NCBI GenBank assembly: GCA_903813345.2 | Contig: CAIIXF020000009.1 | Coordinates: 7,374,030 to 7,434,029 of the forward strand | DNA: 60,000 nucleotides | Source: Owenia fusiformis | Lineage: Eukaryota; Annelida; Polychaeta; Sabellida; Oweniidae | Direction of reading: 5' to 3' | In this document: positions 1 through 15,300 of the stretch, piece after piece | Position numbering within the stretch: the first letter of the stretch is position 1 | Layout of the letters: every line of letters starts with the position of its first letter | Notes under the pieces: model-generated | The model's input: only the letters and a program-made list of their open reading frames with translations | Databases searched by the model: none | What the model was told of the DNA's origin: nothing | Program-made: the position numbers and the translations under genes

Positions 1-238
1 TGTTGATTAATATAAATATCAAAATTTGTGAAACTTCAATTTTTTAGCTTTTAAAGTAAATCTGAAATCTGAGGTCGGATATGAACTCCTGAAAACTTGT
101 TTTATAACTGCTTATTTAACATAACTTGTATTAATTTAAACCAATATTGAACAGTTTGTGACATACCCCAAAACTGGGGCAAAATTTGTCCAGTTGAAAC
201 ACTTCAGAGTGAGTGAACAGTTACACATTCATAAGTAC

Positions 239-316
239 CTGTGCTATTGGCTGGTAGTTCTCCAGGGTAGATAGAGCCATTTACTACAGGGGCCAAAGTA
301 GGGTCAACTGTACTAG
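239..316 (-). CDS. Exon: Ser/Thr/Pro-rich linker
   Basis: The last exon visible before the window edge, a phase 1-1 exon of 26 codons with acceptor TTTCAG and donor GTACTT. It encodes STVDPTLAPVV, then NGS and NST, two possible N-glycosylation sites. It matches no domain; a linker between FN3-3 and further modules outside the window is likely. Positions 1-238 are intron with nothing recognisable. Confidence 0.7.
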
Positions 317-3300
317 CTGAAAAGACACAACGCATTGTTATATCATATGCTCTATCCATATGTTAAGACATTAAAACGTGATATGAATGAAATGCATCGT
401 TTGGACATGAAAACTTTAAACTCTTAATTTGTACATAAAACACAAAATGTGGCAAATGATTATTCATCAACAGAATATGAAGACCACCTTTATTTTACAT
501 TATTTAAAAGTTCTTGAACTTTTGTTTGCTGGGGATGTATCTGGGTTTAATTCTTTGACTGATTAATTACACAAAAAAAAACTTCATATTTTGGCCCATC
601 CCCACTTACATAGAGGTTTTGTGATCTGCTTTATGGTTGGTGTGGCTTGACTGAGTCCCCCTGTCTGTGAAACAGCAACCACAAACATCTTGTAGTACGT
701 ACTAGGCTCCAAGTTCTGCACAATTATTCTAGTATCTGTGGTCACTTTCTGTAAGAGGTTTGTAACTAATTTGTATATCAATTTATTTAAAAATCAAGCA
801 TGGTCCATAGATCAGACAAGTAAGACAAAACTAGAAAATGGTAATAGAGAAACCTGATTTTAATGTTACATGTATGTGCTTTTTGTGTGCAAATGAGTAA
901 ACGAGGAATTAACATGCAAAATGTCCCCCACCTGCCATTTGTTACAGATGCCAAACACCATCCACAAAAAGTTGGAGACTATAACAATTGTGGTGTTGAC
1001 AAAAAATTGTTAAACTGTAACAAGATGGTCATTTTAATAAAACTATCATACTATTCCAATTAAAAACAAAACACATTCCATCAAAAGGTGTACTGTTAAT
1101 AGACATTATGTTTGTTTTTGTTTTATATTTGTATGTCATTCCAAATTCATTTGATACAGCAAACTTATCGATCATGATTGCTAATCTGACATAAACTTGG
1201 GAAGAAAAAAAATCAAAAATTCAATCTAAGCAGCTAAATGCATGTTTCCCATGTTCTAACCATACCTTTTCCATACTGTCAATGTCAAGGTCAGTTTGGC
1301 CATAGTAGAACCAGTACTCCTGCATTATGTCAGCATTCCTTCCCGGCTCCACCCAAGATAGGCTGATAGTATGCGAGGTGGCGCTCTCAATGTGGAAGTC
1401 GCGGGGCATACCGGGAAGTCGATCTATAAATCAACAGGGTATTCAATTTAATCTATTTAAGAATAACACTTATCCTTTTATATTTTAATACTGCTACTAA
1501 TGGGTGTCTAGAGAATCCAAAGTGGCATAAATCAAATCTTATTGTGAAATACATGTAGGTCGCAAAAACATATATGTTTTGTATGTTTCTTTAAGTTTGG
1601 CAACTGGAGGATTTCATTGGATAAAGCCTTTCAATATTAAATCTAAACCTTGTCCCTTACAATGGTGAACTTATTTAAATTGACAAAAACAAACAGGCTT
1701 TGATCCAAAGGAACTTCCAGTTGCCAAACTTATGAAGGGGAGTGTATCTCACTATCTGGTGTAACTATCACATAGAAAGGGGACTTATATGCCTTTAGAG
1801 TGACACATCAACTTACTTATTCCCTCGAAGAAGCAGCTCTTCACATTGTCAATAACATCATCACGTAAGCAATCTGCATGTTCACTTGTCACCTCTATTG
1901 GGGCATCATATCTCACATTACAGAACTGAACACATTTGTCGGGAATTTGTCTTGCCATGCAGCAGGACCTGTGATCCCTGCCATCTAAAACACAATAATT
2001 ATAATTGTATGTAGCTAAAATACAATAATTATTGTATTCATCTAATACAATAATCATAACCCAGTGCTTAAGGCACCTAAGTGCATCTACAGTAAGCCCC
2101 TAAGTTCTCAATAATACAACATTTTGCAATAACTTTGATTTGGATACAAGAAAGATATACTTTGTAGATACATGTATCTCAAAATTAACAAGATTACAAG
2201 GTGGACATCATGATTTTCTTAATGCAACCAATTTATCATTGTTGATGATCCTACGAAATATGAAAGGGATTGAAATATTTAGTATTTGAATTACCCAGAA
2301 AGACGAATGGGTTGATAAAGGGAGGGCTTTACTATATCCCTAACACAGTGAAATTACCATATATGATTGCACATGTAAATATGAAGACAATTGGTTTGCT
2401 AACATTTCTTTTCCAGAGAGACAGACTGAATGATCGAGAAATGGAGGGCTTCACTAGCCTATATCCCTAACACAGTGAATTCCCCATGATTGTGCATGTT
2501 CCGGGTTTTACTATATCCCTACTAGTGAAGATGGCTATAAAATAGACAACTGTACCTGCACCACAGGCAAGGAGCTTGGAGATACTGGCAGCACAAGCAA
2601 TCTGTGTAATTCTATCTGCCCGTTCATATGTACACAGTGACTGGCAGCTCTCTGAAATACCATTCTTAACACAACAATCTGAAACATGAAAGAAAAGTAT
2701 GTTTGAAAAGCAAGTGGCTTTGAAATTATGTTCACTGCTCATCTCAAACAGAACTGGACAGCGCTGTTTTCTAAAATGCTGTACAGCACTGTACAGTGCA
2801 GCATTCAGACTGCACTGTTCAGAACTGTTTACAGCTCTGAACAGTCCTGCAAGATGATGTTGCAGAAATCAGGTGTAACCCTCTGTACATAAAACAACAA
2901 GGTCCATCGTTTAGTTATAGATTGCAAATATAGAGTGCAATAGTCACTTTTTTATGTTTCAACAATTGTACAGCCTAAAATTGTAGTCTAAAATAAACCC
3001 CTTAAACTCCATGTTAGATATAACACTTCATACACCCTCTTTAAGAGGTTCCATTGGGGTAGAAGTTGTAGAAGTCAGTGATTTAAAAATGAAGACACTC
3101 AGGTCCAAAGCAAAGAAGGGGGAGGGTTGGGGGTTCGGTTTAGGGCTAAAGTTGTCAAATGTGAACGTCCTTTTGACGGGCCTGACACTGTAGGGTGCAC
3201 TGAATCCATTGTAAAAGTGGTAGCTGCATATGCACTGACTCACCTTTATAATCATGAGGTGCTAGAGTGGGGTGTGGGGTCTCAGTGCCAGGGACGGAGA

Positions 3301-6300
3301 TCTCTGGGACATACGTGCTAAAGTTGATGCGGCTTGAGGGGATGCTAGAGCCTCGACTATTGGCAGCCTGGACCTGCACCTCATACAGCGTGCCTGGCTT
3401 TAGTTTCAGCAGTTGCACATCTAATCTACCACTCACTATCACCTAGAAAAATGCAAAACCATTCTTGTATTATGATTTACAATCAAAAAGCATAATTCAC
3501 ATGTGTCACATGATATATTATTATGTGTTTTATTTCAATTGAACAGCCTTTCATCCATAATGTTGAGTAAATATACCAATTCTTGTAGTCTCTGGAAGAA
3601 CAATGTTTATGTGATGCCTGATTGCCTGACCACTCACCAACATACCCACTTTTTATTGCACACTGAAAAAGTGTGATAAAAACCAACAGATCTAATCTTT
3701 GGATCATTCTTAACAGATCATTTGCATTTAAAATGTATACCTGTACATTTCCAGCATTGTCTGCTTTCTCTTTGAACTGCACTAGATACCATTTCACCTT
3801 GGTTGGGTTGTCTGCAGGGGGAGACCAGGACAATTCAGCAGTTGTTGTCGATACATCAACCAGCTTAACAGATTGAGGCACTCCTGGTATTTCAGCTGAA
3901 AAACACATCTTAACACTGCATTTCTCATGCAATCCTTTATCCCTGATGTCATTTTTAAAATTGTTTTTAAAATTTCATAAAATGGCTTATTTTATGACAT
4001 CAACGAAACAAATGAAACATGCTTCCATCAAAAGAAAATCAGATTTCTCCAAAATAAGGAAGATGAAACCCATAAAATGGATATGACCATATATGGTTTG
4101 AACGATCGGTAGTTTATAGTTGTCAGAAAAATGCTAACAAATAGAAGGAAATAGAGGCGGATTTACGAATGAAGGAGAATGTCATTTCATGTCATGATTT
4201 CAATTCTACTTGTATGTTAAATGTGAAATTGTCTAAATATAGTCTCAATATTTACATGGCATTTGATAAGAAATGCGTCATTTGCACTTTTTGTATATGC
4301 AGTTTTTTGACTTTGAACAAAAGCTCTCAGATTCTGATTCCCTTTTAAGGATAAGTTGTGTTGATCAGCGAGTACAATACAATACTTCTCGTCGGTATAC
4401 TGTACACCCCCAAAATGCAATCAGATTTTCGACGCTTTTTTTTTTTTTTTTTCGGTGCCAAATTTTGTTGTGTCGTTTCGATACCAAATGGACTGACTAG
4501 TCCCGTGGCAAATTTTGGTGTCAAAAGGTTTCGGTGCTGGAACGGTGTCAAAACGGTGCCGGAACGGTGTCGAAACGGTGCCGGAACAGCGCCAAATTTT
4601 TTCGATGCCGAAACGGCGCCGAATTATATTGGCTGTGTAGTTCTATGACAGCAAACAAACTTACCCAGGCCAACTGTGAAACACTCAGCCATAATATCCA
4701 TGCTCATTAGACACTTCAAATTGGTGAAATCAATAGGTGCTGGTCGTCCAGAGCACAACTGTGTACATGTATCATCTAGTCCATAATTCTTACAGCATAC
4801 AGAGTGATTCTTGCTTCCTACATTGATATTAAATAGGAAATATGATAAACTTGTGGTATATGTTATGGGTGTAGCGCCCAGTACGCGGGTACGCACAGGC
4901 ACAGGCGTACCAGATGGTTGCAAATTTGCTCCAAATACAACCAAATTTCAAAATTTTCCCCTTGAATGCTCATTTTTTGCTAAGCTCAACTCTTCCCTTG
5001 GTGGCGTACTACTTAGAAAAATGGCACTACGCTCATGTATGTATAGAATAGAGTAGAGTTGGGGCAGGTTGGGGTCGGGTCTCTGGTTTGGCCTCTCAGG
5101 TCAGGTCAGGTCACGAGTCATATACTAATGATGGTGGCTCTCATAAATTGACATCAATATAGCAAATCTGACCCGTTCATGAATCGAGTCAGGGTGATAT
5201 GACGGGTCGACCCAACCCGTGTGGCAAATAACTGCGGTTAACCGACCTGGCCCAAACCCGACCCTTCTCTGCTAAAGAGACTGTTGATACTCCAATACAA
5301 TATTTTAAACACTTTCAAATATCAGAACTATAATCATAAAAGTTTTCTCCACTTTTTACAGTGACCTTCTTCCTATGTACATTTTAGAAAATCAATACAG
5401 TTATTGGGGTGATGTTTTGAAATCGTTAACTTTTGTGGATCAAGTCAAGGCATAAGGCTATCAATATGTTACCTACCTGAGAAACACCCTATAGCAATAT
5501 GAGCTTCCTTCAGACAGGCACCTATGCGTAATGGCTCAGCTAGCGAACTGTCTCCACTACACAACACACGCTGACACGTCACAGACACGCCACTCCTTGC
5601 ACAACATTCTGAAATAATAAACAGTAAACACTTCGATGGAACAGAAGGTGGCTTCCCTATAAATATCCTTGAGAAATCAGCATACCTGGCCCACTCTATA
5701 CATATTCAAAAGCCGGCCCACTCTGTACATATCCAAAAGAAGTAGGTCTTCCTGGCCCACTCTGTACATATCCAAAAGAAGTAGGCCTACCTGGCCCACT
5801 CTGTACATATCCAAAAGAAGTAGGCCTACCTGACCCACTCTGTACATATCCAAAAGAAGTAGGCCTACCTGGCCCACTCTGTACATATCCAAAAAAAGTA
5901 GGCCTACCTGGCCCACTCTGTACATATCCAAAAGAAGTAGGCCTACCTGGCCCACTCTGTACATATCCAAAAGAAGTAGGCCTACCTGGCCCACTCTATA
6001 CATATCCAAAAGAAGTAGCCCTACGTGACCCACTGGCACTCTGTACATATTCAAAGGATGTAGGCTTACATGGCCCACTCTGTGTATATCCTAGAGAAGC
6101 AGGCATGTTTTCAACTTGTCATGAACCCTGTTTAAGGCTATTATTATAATTGTCAACTAAAGAGGGTCTAATGATGGGGAAAAAACGGCTTATAGTCTTG
6201 TACTCACTCTGTATATCAACTCCAGCTGAGGGACCACCATCAGACATAGTGGTGGCCGAAACACTGTATGAAGGCTGGCTAGATCCACGCTCATTAAGTG

Positions 6301-9300
6301 CTGTAACATACAAACTGTACTCTGTGGAAGGGTTCAAGCCTGAGATGGCCCTTGATGTGACAGTGGATTCCAATTGCTGACTCTTGTACCCCTGATTCCT
6401 CTTATTACTCTCTTGGTAGAATATCCTGTAGCCGGTTAGAGGAGACAGCAGCTTGTCATTGTTCTCTGGGGCTGACCATTGGAGTGATATCTTGTTATAT
6501 GCCATACTGTTTGCAGCCACCGCAGTAGGTGGTCTGGGTAGAGTTACTGGAAAATAATTGGAGTTTTTTTCACATCAAAGAAACTCAGATCTATGGATAA
6601 ATCATTATTTGAATAGTGCATCTGACATCTGAGATATCTTATTTTTTTTAGTTTATGTTTAATTCATTTCATAACACTATTCATCAAATAAATACAGGGA
6701 TATGGGTCTGAGATATCATTTTGTCACATTTTCAAATACAATTACTTATAGCATGCATGTTCATAGTTCACTGTACAGGGTGGTCAAAAAATGAGGGTCT
6801 AACTTTAGATATCCCTCTAGCATGTGAAAATATTAGCAGGCCCGCAGTCAGGGGGGGTTTCAAAATCATGCAGTTTTTCACCATTTTGAGCACTTCTCAG
6901 GTGATTTTAGCCATATTTGGGCCAAAATTGTCAAATGTGAAATGCCCTGGAAATGCGCCTGCCCTGGAAATTTTTGAAAAATGAACCCCCCTTGGCAAAT
7001 CCTGGCTCAAGCCTGATTAGCCCATTAATGCAGGTAATTACTGACATATAGCTTGCTGCAAGGGTCCCTTTTTGGACCACCCTGTATAATGTAATAAAAA
7101 CGAATCCTTACATTGGCCCTCCTCAAAGCAGGAAACAACTTTCGTGGTTGAAGTCAGACATATATCAAAGTCTGCAGTCAGTGGAATAGCTTCGCCATAG
7201 CACAAATCGATACATTTTGCTGGAATTCCTCTATTGGCACAGCATCTTGCGTGGTTTCTCCCATCTTTAAATAAAAACATATTCTTTCTATGTAAAGACA
7301 AAGTACTGTACTCAATGTTTTTTTCTGTAACAAAACCTGGTTGCAGGAAATAATACTTATCTTAAATCTACCTAAGAGGGAGAATAACATATCTTTATGC
7401 AAAAAAGAACCTCTAAGTATATCTTTACATGAAGATCAATTCATATCTGAATTTGGGGTAATTCCCCCTCTTGGTACAAGTTACACTAAAATACTTACTC
7501 TGATAAGTGACATATTCATGTCATTTATTATGCTTATGTGTATTTTCATGAAAAATAATCATTTTACTAAAAAGTGGATTTTCTTGGATTGAAGATTTTT
7601 ATTACATATTGAGGATTAAATGTACATGTTCGTGTTTCCTCTCACCTGCACCACATTTCAGCAATTTATCCAAGTCTGTTTTACAGTTATCAGGATTAAA
7701 TGTATCTAAATTCACTGTACTGGGAGCACATATAGGTAGACATTGTGCAGAAACTTCAGCATCCTTACAGCATTCTGGAATAGAGTTAACGGGTAGTTAT
7801 AGCTACGGTTTTAAGATAACCTGTACATGGGCATGCAGGCCGTCAATAAAATTTCCCAAGACGGGGAGACTCTTGCGTATAGATGGGTTGTGCCGCCGAC
7901 ACATTGCAAAGAGTCGCCAGCAAGGAGCATATTCTGAGCATATCTCAGAGCTATGGAAACCACTCTCTAATCAATTTTTTCTGAAAAAAGGGGGTCACCC
8001 CCAAAGCGCCCCACCCTGTTAAGATGAGCCATGCATGTATTAATAATGACACCAATGACTGTTCCCCTCTTAATTGGTGATATTGACGCCTGATGAGAAA
8101 AAAATATATATCATTCAAAATATTGACATAAGGTAGAGATCTTCAATAGGGGGGCATTTCCAAAAGGAGCAGGTCTGCCACAGAGTGCAGTACCTGCTTA
8201 CTTGTAATGCTGGGGATATCACTGCTAGCAACTTCCTGCAATGTTGCCTTTAGATCACCCCTAATCTAATTTCTACAGTATATGACATCATACAGGGAAA
8301 ACTAAATCGCTTACCCAAAGTATCTACAAACAATAATTGAAATGGTCATTTCTTATTTCTTATATGACAGGTTTTCAACAAGATTTTCAACATCAATTAA
8401 AGGCCACATGTTACGAAAACAATAACTGCCTGATTTGCGTCAACTTACTTGTGAAGTTAGCTGGAGGGAAAATTATTGGTTCACTTGTGGGCGGAACTGC
8501 CCCCTTCACTGTGAGTGTATTAATCTGTTTGATGGTGCTGCCCCCTCCTGTCACCTTGCATACATAAACACCATGATCGGTGACATCTATATCTGAGATC
8601 TGAAGGTTGAAGTGAACTGCGCCATCTGAATCTAAAGTAAAAGCATTCATCTTTTTGACATTAAGACATATTACTTCCTTCCTATAATTATACATGGGTG
8701 AACTTGAACATACTCGTTTCCCAGTTTGATTTTCAATCACACTGGTATCAGTGGACAACTTTTCTATTAGAAAAACAAACGAACCATCTGATTGGTGCAC
8801 ATTAAAACCAGTGCACAATCAGATGATTTGTTTGTTTTACTCTAGGATCTCATTGGTCAGACTCCTTTTAAGCCATATTTAATGGCCCTTAATTATTTAC
8901 GAATGAGATTGACTGATCAGCTTCTATCTACTTTATACATAAGAATTAGCATAACGTAGGCTGGATAAGATGATATCTCATTCATCAGATTCCTCAATCT
9001 ATGACAAATTAATAGGGTTTTGGGCAGAAATATCAGCCTGATATTCCAAGGTATGAACACATCATACCTTGGAAATCCAAGATGGAACTTGAATGGGACC
9101 AGGTGAATCATACAGCGTACATAGACACAGTTCTAATGTATATACCACCTAGATAAAATCTATTGAAACCCCTAAAATTGGCAGTCCCCTTATCTACCAT
9201 GTGGCTTTACTGTATCAAAGACTGGTAGAGCCTGATCGACGCTAGTGGGAGAAACTCCCCGTCACACGAGTTTAATTTGAATAATGAGACTGCTGAAGAA

Positions 9301-12300
9301 GCAAACCAGGAATTAAATGTAAGAATAAGTCTTAAAACTTTCATATCACCCACCAATGAGTGGAGTATTTGATATTATTATATCATTGCTAGAATTTGTG
9401 TCCTTTGATTGGCTGATTCAGTACCATGTGATCAAAAATACCAAAGTGTATTTCACGGCTCCCTTAATTTTTGAATTATAAAAGACGTATTGCCTGGCGT
9501 ATTGCCCGCCCAGGAATTCTGAATCGTCCCGTTTCGTCCAGTACAGTTGTGACATGCATTAAAATGGCAGACGGAAAAAGATTTAAAAGTCTGAATTTCG
9601 ATGAAAAGAACGACATTTTAAGGGATGTGCATTCTAAAACACCATTAAATCAACGGAAAAGTCTTGGAACATTTTCAAGTGTTATGTGGACGAAAAAGAT
9701 ATCGGAATAGACGTTAAATCTATCAATAAAATCGTTCTGGATGGAATTTTAGAGGATTTTTTTCTTGAACTGCGAACGAAGGATGGGGAATATTACAAGA
9801 GTGCCAGTCTGCAAAGAAAGCGAATGTCTAGCAATGATATAATAAAACAAATATTTCATTCTATGTTCAGGCAATACCTGTTGCACTTTCAATGATATTT
9901 GCAGCATGTATTTCCAAAGCTTATTGCTTATATTTGCTCTGTCTCTCAGATAGCAGGCCCTTAGCCAGGGTGTGCAAATGAACCTCACTAGGCCAAAAGT
10001 TCTTTCAAAATTATGCAGTTTTTCACCATTCTTAGCACTTTTCAAGAGATTTTGGGGTCAAAGTTGTCAAAAGTGAGCCCTCCTGGAAATTTTGGAAATG
10101 AGAACCCCCTTTGACAAAAGCTGGCTATGGGCCTGGATTAAGTCATGGTTGTTTTACCTGTCATGGGACGAACAATCTGATATTTTCTCACTGTTTCAGC
10201 AAGTATGGTTGTGCCTATGGAGATCTGGAGATTATGGTCACTGTACACCCACTTCACCTACAAGTAAATGTTACCATATCAGAATCAGAAAACACCTGTT
10301 GAGAATTGGGAATTGAAATGTTACAATGTTACCATGTCAGCATCAGGAAACACCTATTGAGAATTGGGAATTTAAATGTTACAATACATATGATAACCAA
10401 GATAAAGGGTGTGCCCAATCTCATTTTTCAAAGCAGAAAACATTTTCATTTTTCATTGCTTTGCTTCATATGGGATTATGAGAATTTATTCCATAGTTAG
10501 CATGATATTCATAGGATAACATGTCAAAATAAAAACTGTATTTTTGTAATCAGTGGTAAAATCTGATATCTTTGACAAATTTTCACTTAACCATAGCATA
10601 CGGTGTTTAAGCCATGACATACAACGCCGTATGCTATGAATTACGGATTTTTGCTACTTCAGACTCAAAACGAGGCTAAGTGTCAACATCGCCGGATCGT
10701 TTGGAAAATTCGAATTTAATTTCCGACGATTCTGATGATGACTTTAACTAGCTCGCTCATGCAGATATCATATCCATTCATGGATAAAAATCATCACTCA
10801 TAAATCATAGGATATCCTCTATTTATTCCATAATACTACTGTTTTCCTTGTAGAATAAAATGGTATTACATTTTTGCACGTTTCTTTCTTATGTTTTGTT
10901 ATAACCATGAAAGAAGTGCATAAAATATATTAAAACTTATAATTGGATATAATTCGTTGTGTCTACCATAATCATGCTTTTTTGTTAATCAAAAAAATTA
11001 TTTATTCAAATTATGACATGACAATTTATATAGTTTATACAGGGGGAGGCCAAGAAATATTTTTTGGGCCCTAAAATTTTGTAAGGCCACAATTAGTGAA
11101 CCTTATTGGGCATAACTTGGCCTTTTTTAATTCAAGGTCGAAAGTATCAAAAAATGGGTTTCAAATTTTCAAAAATTAGGCCTAATTTTTGGTTTAAGGA
11201 TCCCAAAAATTGTTCTGACTTGTTAGTTTCTTGATCCGCCAGTGCTTATGAAATCAATCTGCATCGTCATTGCATAAAAGGCCACATTTCTGGTGAAACA
11301 GGAAACAGAGAAAAATGGAATGATTGTTTCTAGTACTGTTACACTGACATTTATTGATATCGCTATTTATGAGGCTTTGTGAAGCATAATTATTCAATTC
11401 ATCCTCTACAAGGGAAATCAATATTATGTAATAAGAGATACTGCTTTTATTAAGCATCACTATTTATCATAAGAAAGTAGGATGTATTAAAATTGCAAAA
11501 AAAAAGTATATACAAACAGTACAGAAAAACCTGTATAAGCAATCATGTCTCTAATCTGAACATTTTTTGGTCCCTTTTAATCTACCATTGACTTTCATGT
11601 TAAAAACTAAAACTGTGAATACAGTAAAACCTGTCTTACTGAACACCTCTCTCTAGTGAACACCTCTCCCTAATGGACACCCTTCCTCTGCACATACTCT
11701 ACTGACTTCTGCATTAATTACCATCTCTGCAGTGAACATCTACCAAAACTGAATGTTTTTTTTCTCAGCAAAAAATGCCTATCTAAATTCCTTTGACTGA
11801 TCTCAGTAACGTTCAGGTAGACATTGCTTGACTGTACATTTATAAGGTAGCACCAGTCTTACAGGTTCACATAGACAATAATAGTTCTCCTAATGCCTGC
11901 ATGTGAAGATGCATAGTGAAATCTGTAAAGTGGAACATCTCTAGAAGTGAAACACCTATGTTGGTAGAACAGTTTTCAGAGTCCCAAGATCAACTCACTT
12001 AATATTAAATGGGCCTTTTTAAATGGAACACCTCCCAAATTGAACACCTTTTAGAAGTACCAATGCAACAGGTATTCCACTTGGACAGGTTTTACTGTGA
12101 TTATGAAGTTACTCATAAAATATCAGGGTACCTGTTGAAATGTAGCAATTATCTATTATTGGATATAAAGGCACACTGCCAATAACACATTGTTTGTGAA
12201 TTATTGGGACTTAAAAAGTTCAACCACTTCTCAGCTGTTTTATCATTGATACATCTAATGGACTTTCAGATAATTTCAATTCTCTAATTTTTCAAATGGA

Positions 12301-15300
12301 TTTTTTTGCCTTAAAATCAAAGCTCATTGTATTTCTGTACATAGTTTGGCAATTTAGCATATGAAGTAATCATCTTTATATATTACAATTAAGTCAGCGA
12401 GAAAATCAAGACAAAATGTTTTTTAAACCTAAAAATAAGCAATCAAAGGACCAAGGTGCAATAGTATAAAAAAGAATACATTCATATTTTGAATACAAAA
12501 CAATTACTCATTTTGGATTGCTTGCAGTATGGCTAGCACATGTGAGGCCTCTTATTTTGATGCTTCTATGTAAAAAAAACCTTATGATTAAGCCCCCCCT
12601 TATAACACAAGGCTACAGATTTACTGGAACTACAAAATGGATAAATGGCATTCTCCAAATGCAGTGCTCCAGACATCATCCACAATGTTCCTTCCTTCTT
12701 TCAGAGGAAGGAGGTACAAGTTCTGGAGGCCTGGGTTCAGAGGATGATGGGAGGAGACATCCTCTAAATCCCCAAACTTCATTTGATGATGTAATTATAT
12801 ACCATAGTCCACTGAAAGAACTATTCCTTCATAGGCATCAGATATCATTAAGGCTAACTTAGTTGACCTCTTTATGTAGTCTTGGTTCAAGATCCTGGAC
12901 CCCCCCCCTTGTCTTCTTTACAACAGTCGTTAAAGTAGATAAGGGGGGGGGGCAGGGTCTTGAAGCAAGACTACGATTTATGAATATGAGGTGTAATCCA
13001 AGAGTAACTTATTTACAATCATTATACTGAACCTTGAAGTTATAGGTGACCTTACATTTCAACATGACTCGGTAGTTTTACTTCCTCTATACAGGCCTTC
13101 AAGTGACACTTGCAAAACAATATTGTGAAAAACCTATATATTGACCTATAATGTGGCCATTGCCAAGTTCAGTAACCCTAGGTTAAACAGTCTAGGAAAT
13201 GATACTTTGACACAACATTAGATGTTAAGGGGGGCCAGCAACTGTCAAGAGGGGTGCGATTTTTGTGTTTGTATCACTGTGAGTGAAGGGGGTGTGGGGT
13301 TCACCCCTGGAAATTTCTAAAAATCTATATTGTATATGATGCATTCTAAGCATTTCATAATAATTTGTTAATGTTTTTTCAACAAATTCCACAAAAATAC
13401 TTTTTTTCTTTTTTTTTTTGGGGGGGGGTGGTCGCACCCATCGTAACCCCCTTGGCCACACCAATGAAAGATGCCCTTTTAACATGTTGTTCATAGACAC
13501 TCACCTCCCATTAATCATACTGAAGACTGACAAGCGAAGATACCCCAATTAACACATTATAATGTATGGTATATTATATTTATTTATTGGCTGTATTTTT
13601 AACCAATTCATTATCTCAGAGAGAGTGTTGTAGTCGCGTCTGAAGGTTGTTAATGAGCGTATATCACAATGAATAATTTAGAGGTCTGCAGACAATGTCA
13701 CGCACCATCAAGCTTGGAATATATTTGCCAGGTATCATCATGTGTGATGATTGTTTGAGAGTAAAACAATAGTTACATGGAAAGCGTATAAAATAGATAG
13801 TCCCAATACACAAAGAAAAGTTGTTTTTTTATAAATCATTAATTGAGTATTTACTTATTTTTCTCATTCTAAATGTTTAATAAATATTAGAAGCACCAAC
13901 AAGACACACAAAACACAAGTCACGCTTGTAAACAAAGAATATAACATTCCTCAAAAAATCTTCGAACTGAACTTATGGCATAATATCTACCAATAATAAA
14001 TGATTGATTTTTCAGAAATAATTGCCTCACTGAGAATCTTAGTAATATCTATAAACAACAATTAAATTATTCACCAATGAATCCAATTCAAAGTCAAATA
14101 AATAGCCCAATAAAATAAATCGTTAATATACCAATTTCTAGAAATTGAGTTTGTCTTAGGCATTATGGAAGAATGAAATAAATAGAAAATCTATTTCGAT
14201 AAAATATTGAATATTGCGCAGCTAACTAGTTACTATGAAGAAGACAGTAGATTCATGCTTGAGCAACTTCTTTCTTGATTAGAAAATTGCTGTATCATAA
14301 ATTCAGACTGTCAGATCTAAACTTGTGTTGCCCTGGGATCAATATGACTATACCCCATCAACCACATTGAAGCCAGTGCTTTCAATAATGTCACTTCATT
14401 TATCATGACGACCAACCAACTTTGCGGCTGCTCAAAATACAGGGTGACCGGAAAAAAAGGAGACCATTGAAATAGGCAATATCTCCTAAAATAGACTAGT
14501 GACATCAATGAAATTTTGCATACATCAGGACAGTTCTATGGAAATTTGTTCCTGAAAGTGTCAATACAAGCAGTCAACTGGTTCAGGAGCTATGATCATT
14601 TACATAACATGCTCCAAATAGGCGCAATTGAGACCAACGCAGAGCTGGATACATTTGGCAAATACCCTTACATATTCCGACCTTGTTATGGCATTACATT
14701 TAGCATTTATTGCCACCTTTAGGTCAGCAATTGTCTCAGGATTGTTTTGGTACACATTGTCTTTAAAATTGCCCCACAAAAAGAAATCAGGTGGATTCAA
14801 ATTTGAGGTGTATGGAGACGAAGCTTATCTGACCTATAGCTTCTGACTCAGTGGTCCCACTCAGTTACAGTATCATCCTAAGGAGGTTTTGGGCAGCCCT
14901 TGGTTTCCATATGGGATTTAATTGTGCCATATAGTGGTTTTAGTAACATGGCACTATGCCCAATACCTAAAGTGACTCTTAAGATTGGGTAAATCAGCAC
15001 TTTGGCAACAGGATGATGAACCACATGTCAGATAACCCTTCATTGCCATTACAGCCTAGACTTGAATCCTGCTGATTTCTTTTTGTATGGATATTTGAAA
15101 GACAATCTATACCAAAACAATCCTCAGACTATTGTTGACCTAAAGAAGGCAATCACTGCTATATGTAATGCCATAATAATGCCATAGAGGGCAGAACATG
15201 TAAGGGTAGTTTGCCATATGAATCCAACTCTGCGTTGGTCTCAATTGTGCCTATTTGGAGCATGTTATGTAAATGATCATAGCTCCTGAACCAGTTGAAT

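Noticed and set aside
5677-6078. A 133-codon minus-strand frame with repeating LLLDMYRVGQVG.
   Set aside because: It is the accidental translation of a 39-bp minisatellite lying in an intron.
9066-9146. A possible extra Ig exon on the minus strand: acceptor-like TTTTATCTAG, an open stretch with PGPIQVPSWISK, and a donor GTATGA.
   Set aside because: It begins and ends in phase 0 and so could fit, but it would put about 34 residues between Cys53 and the tryptophan, too many for an Ig domain, and it is not needed once the 8758 acceptor is used.
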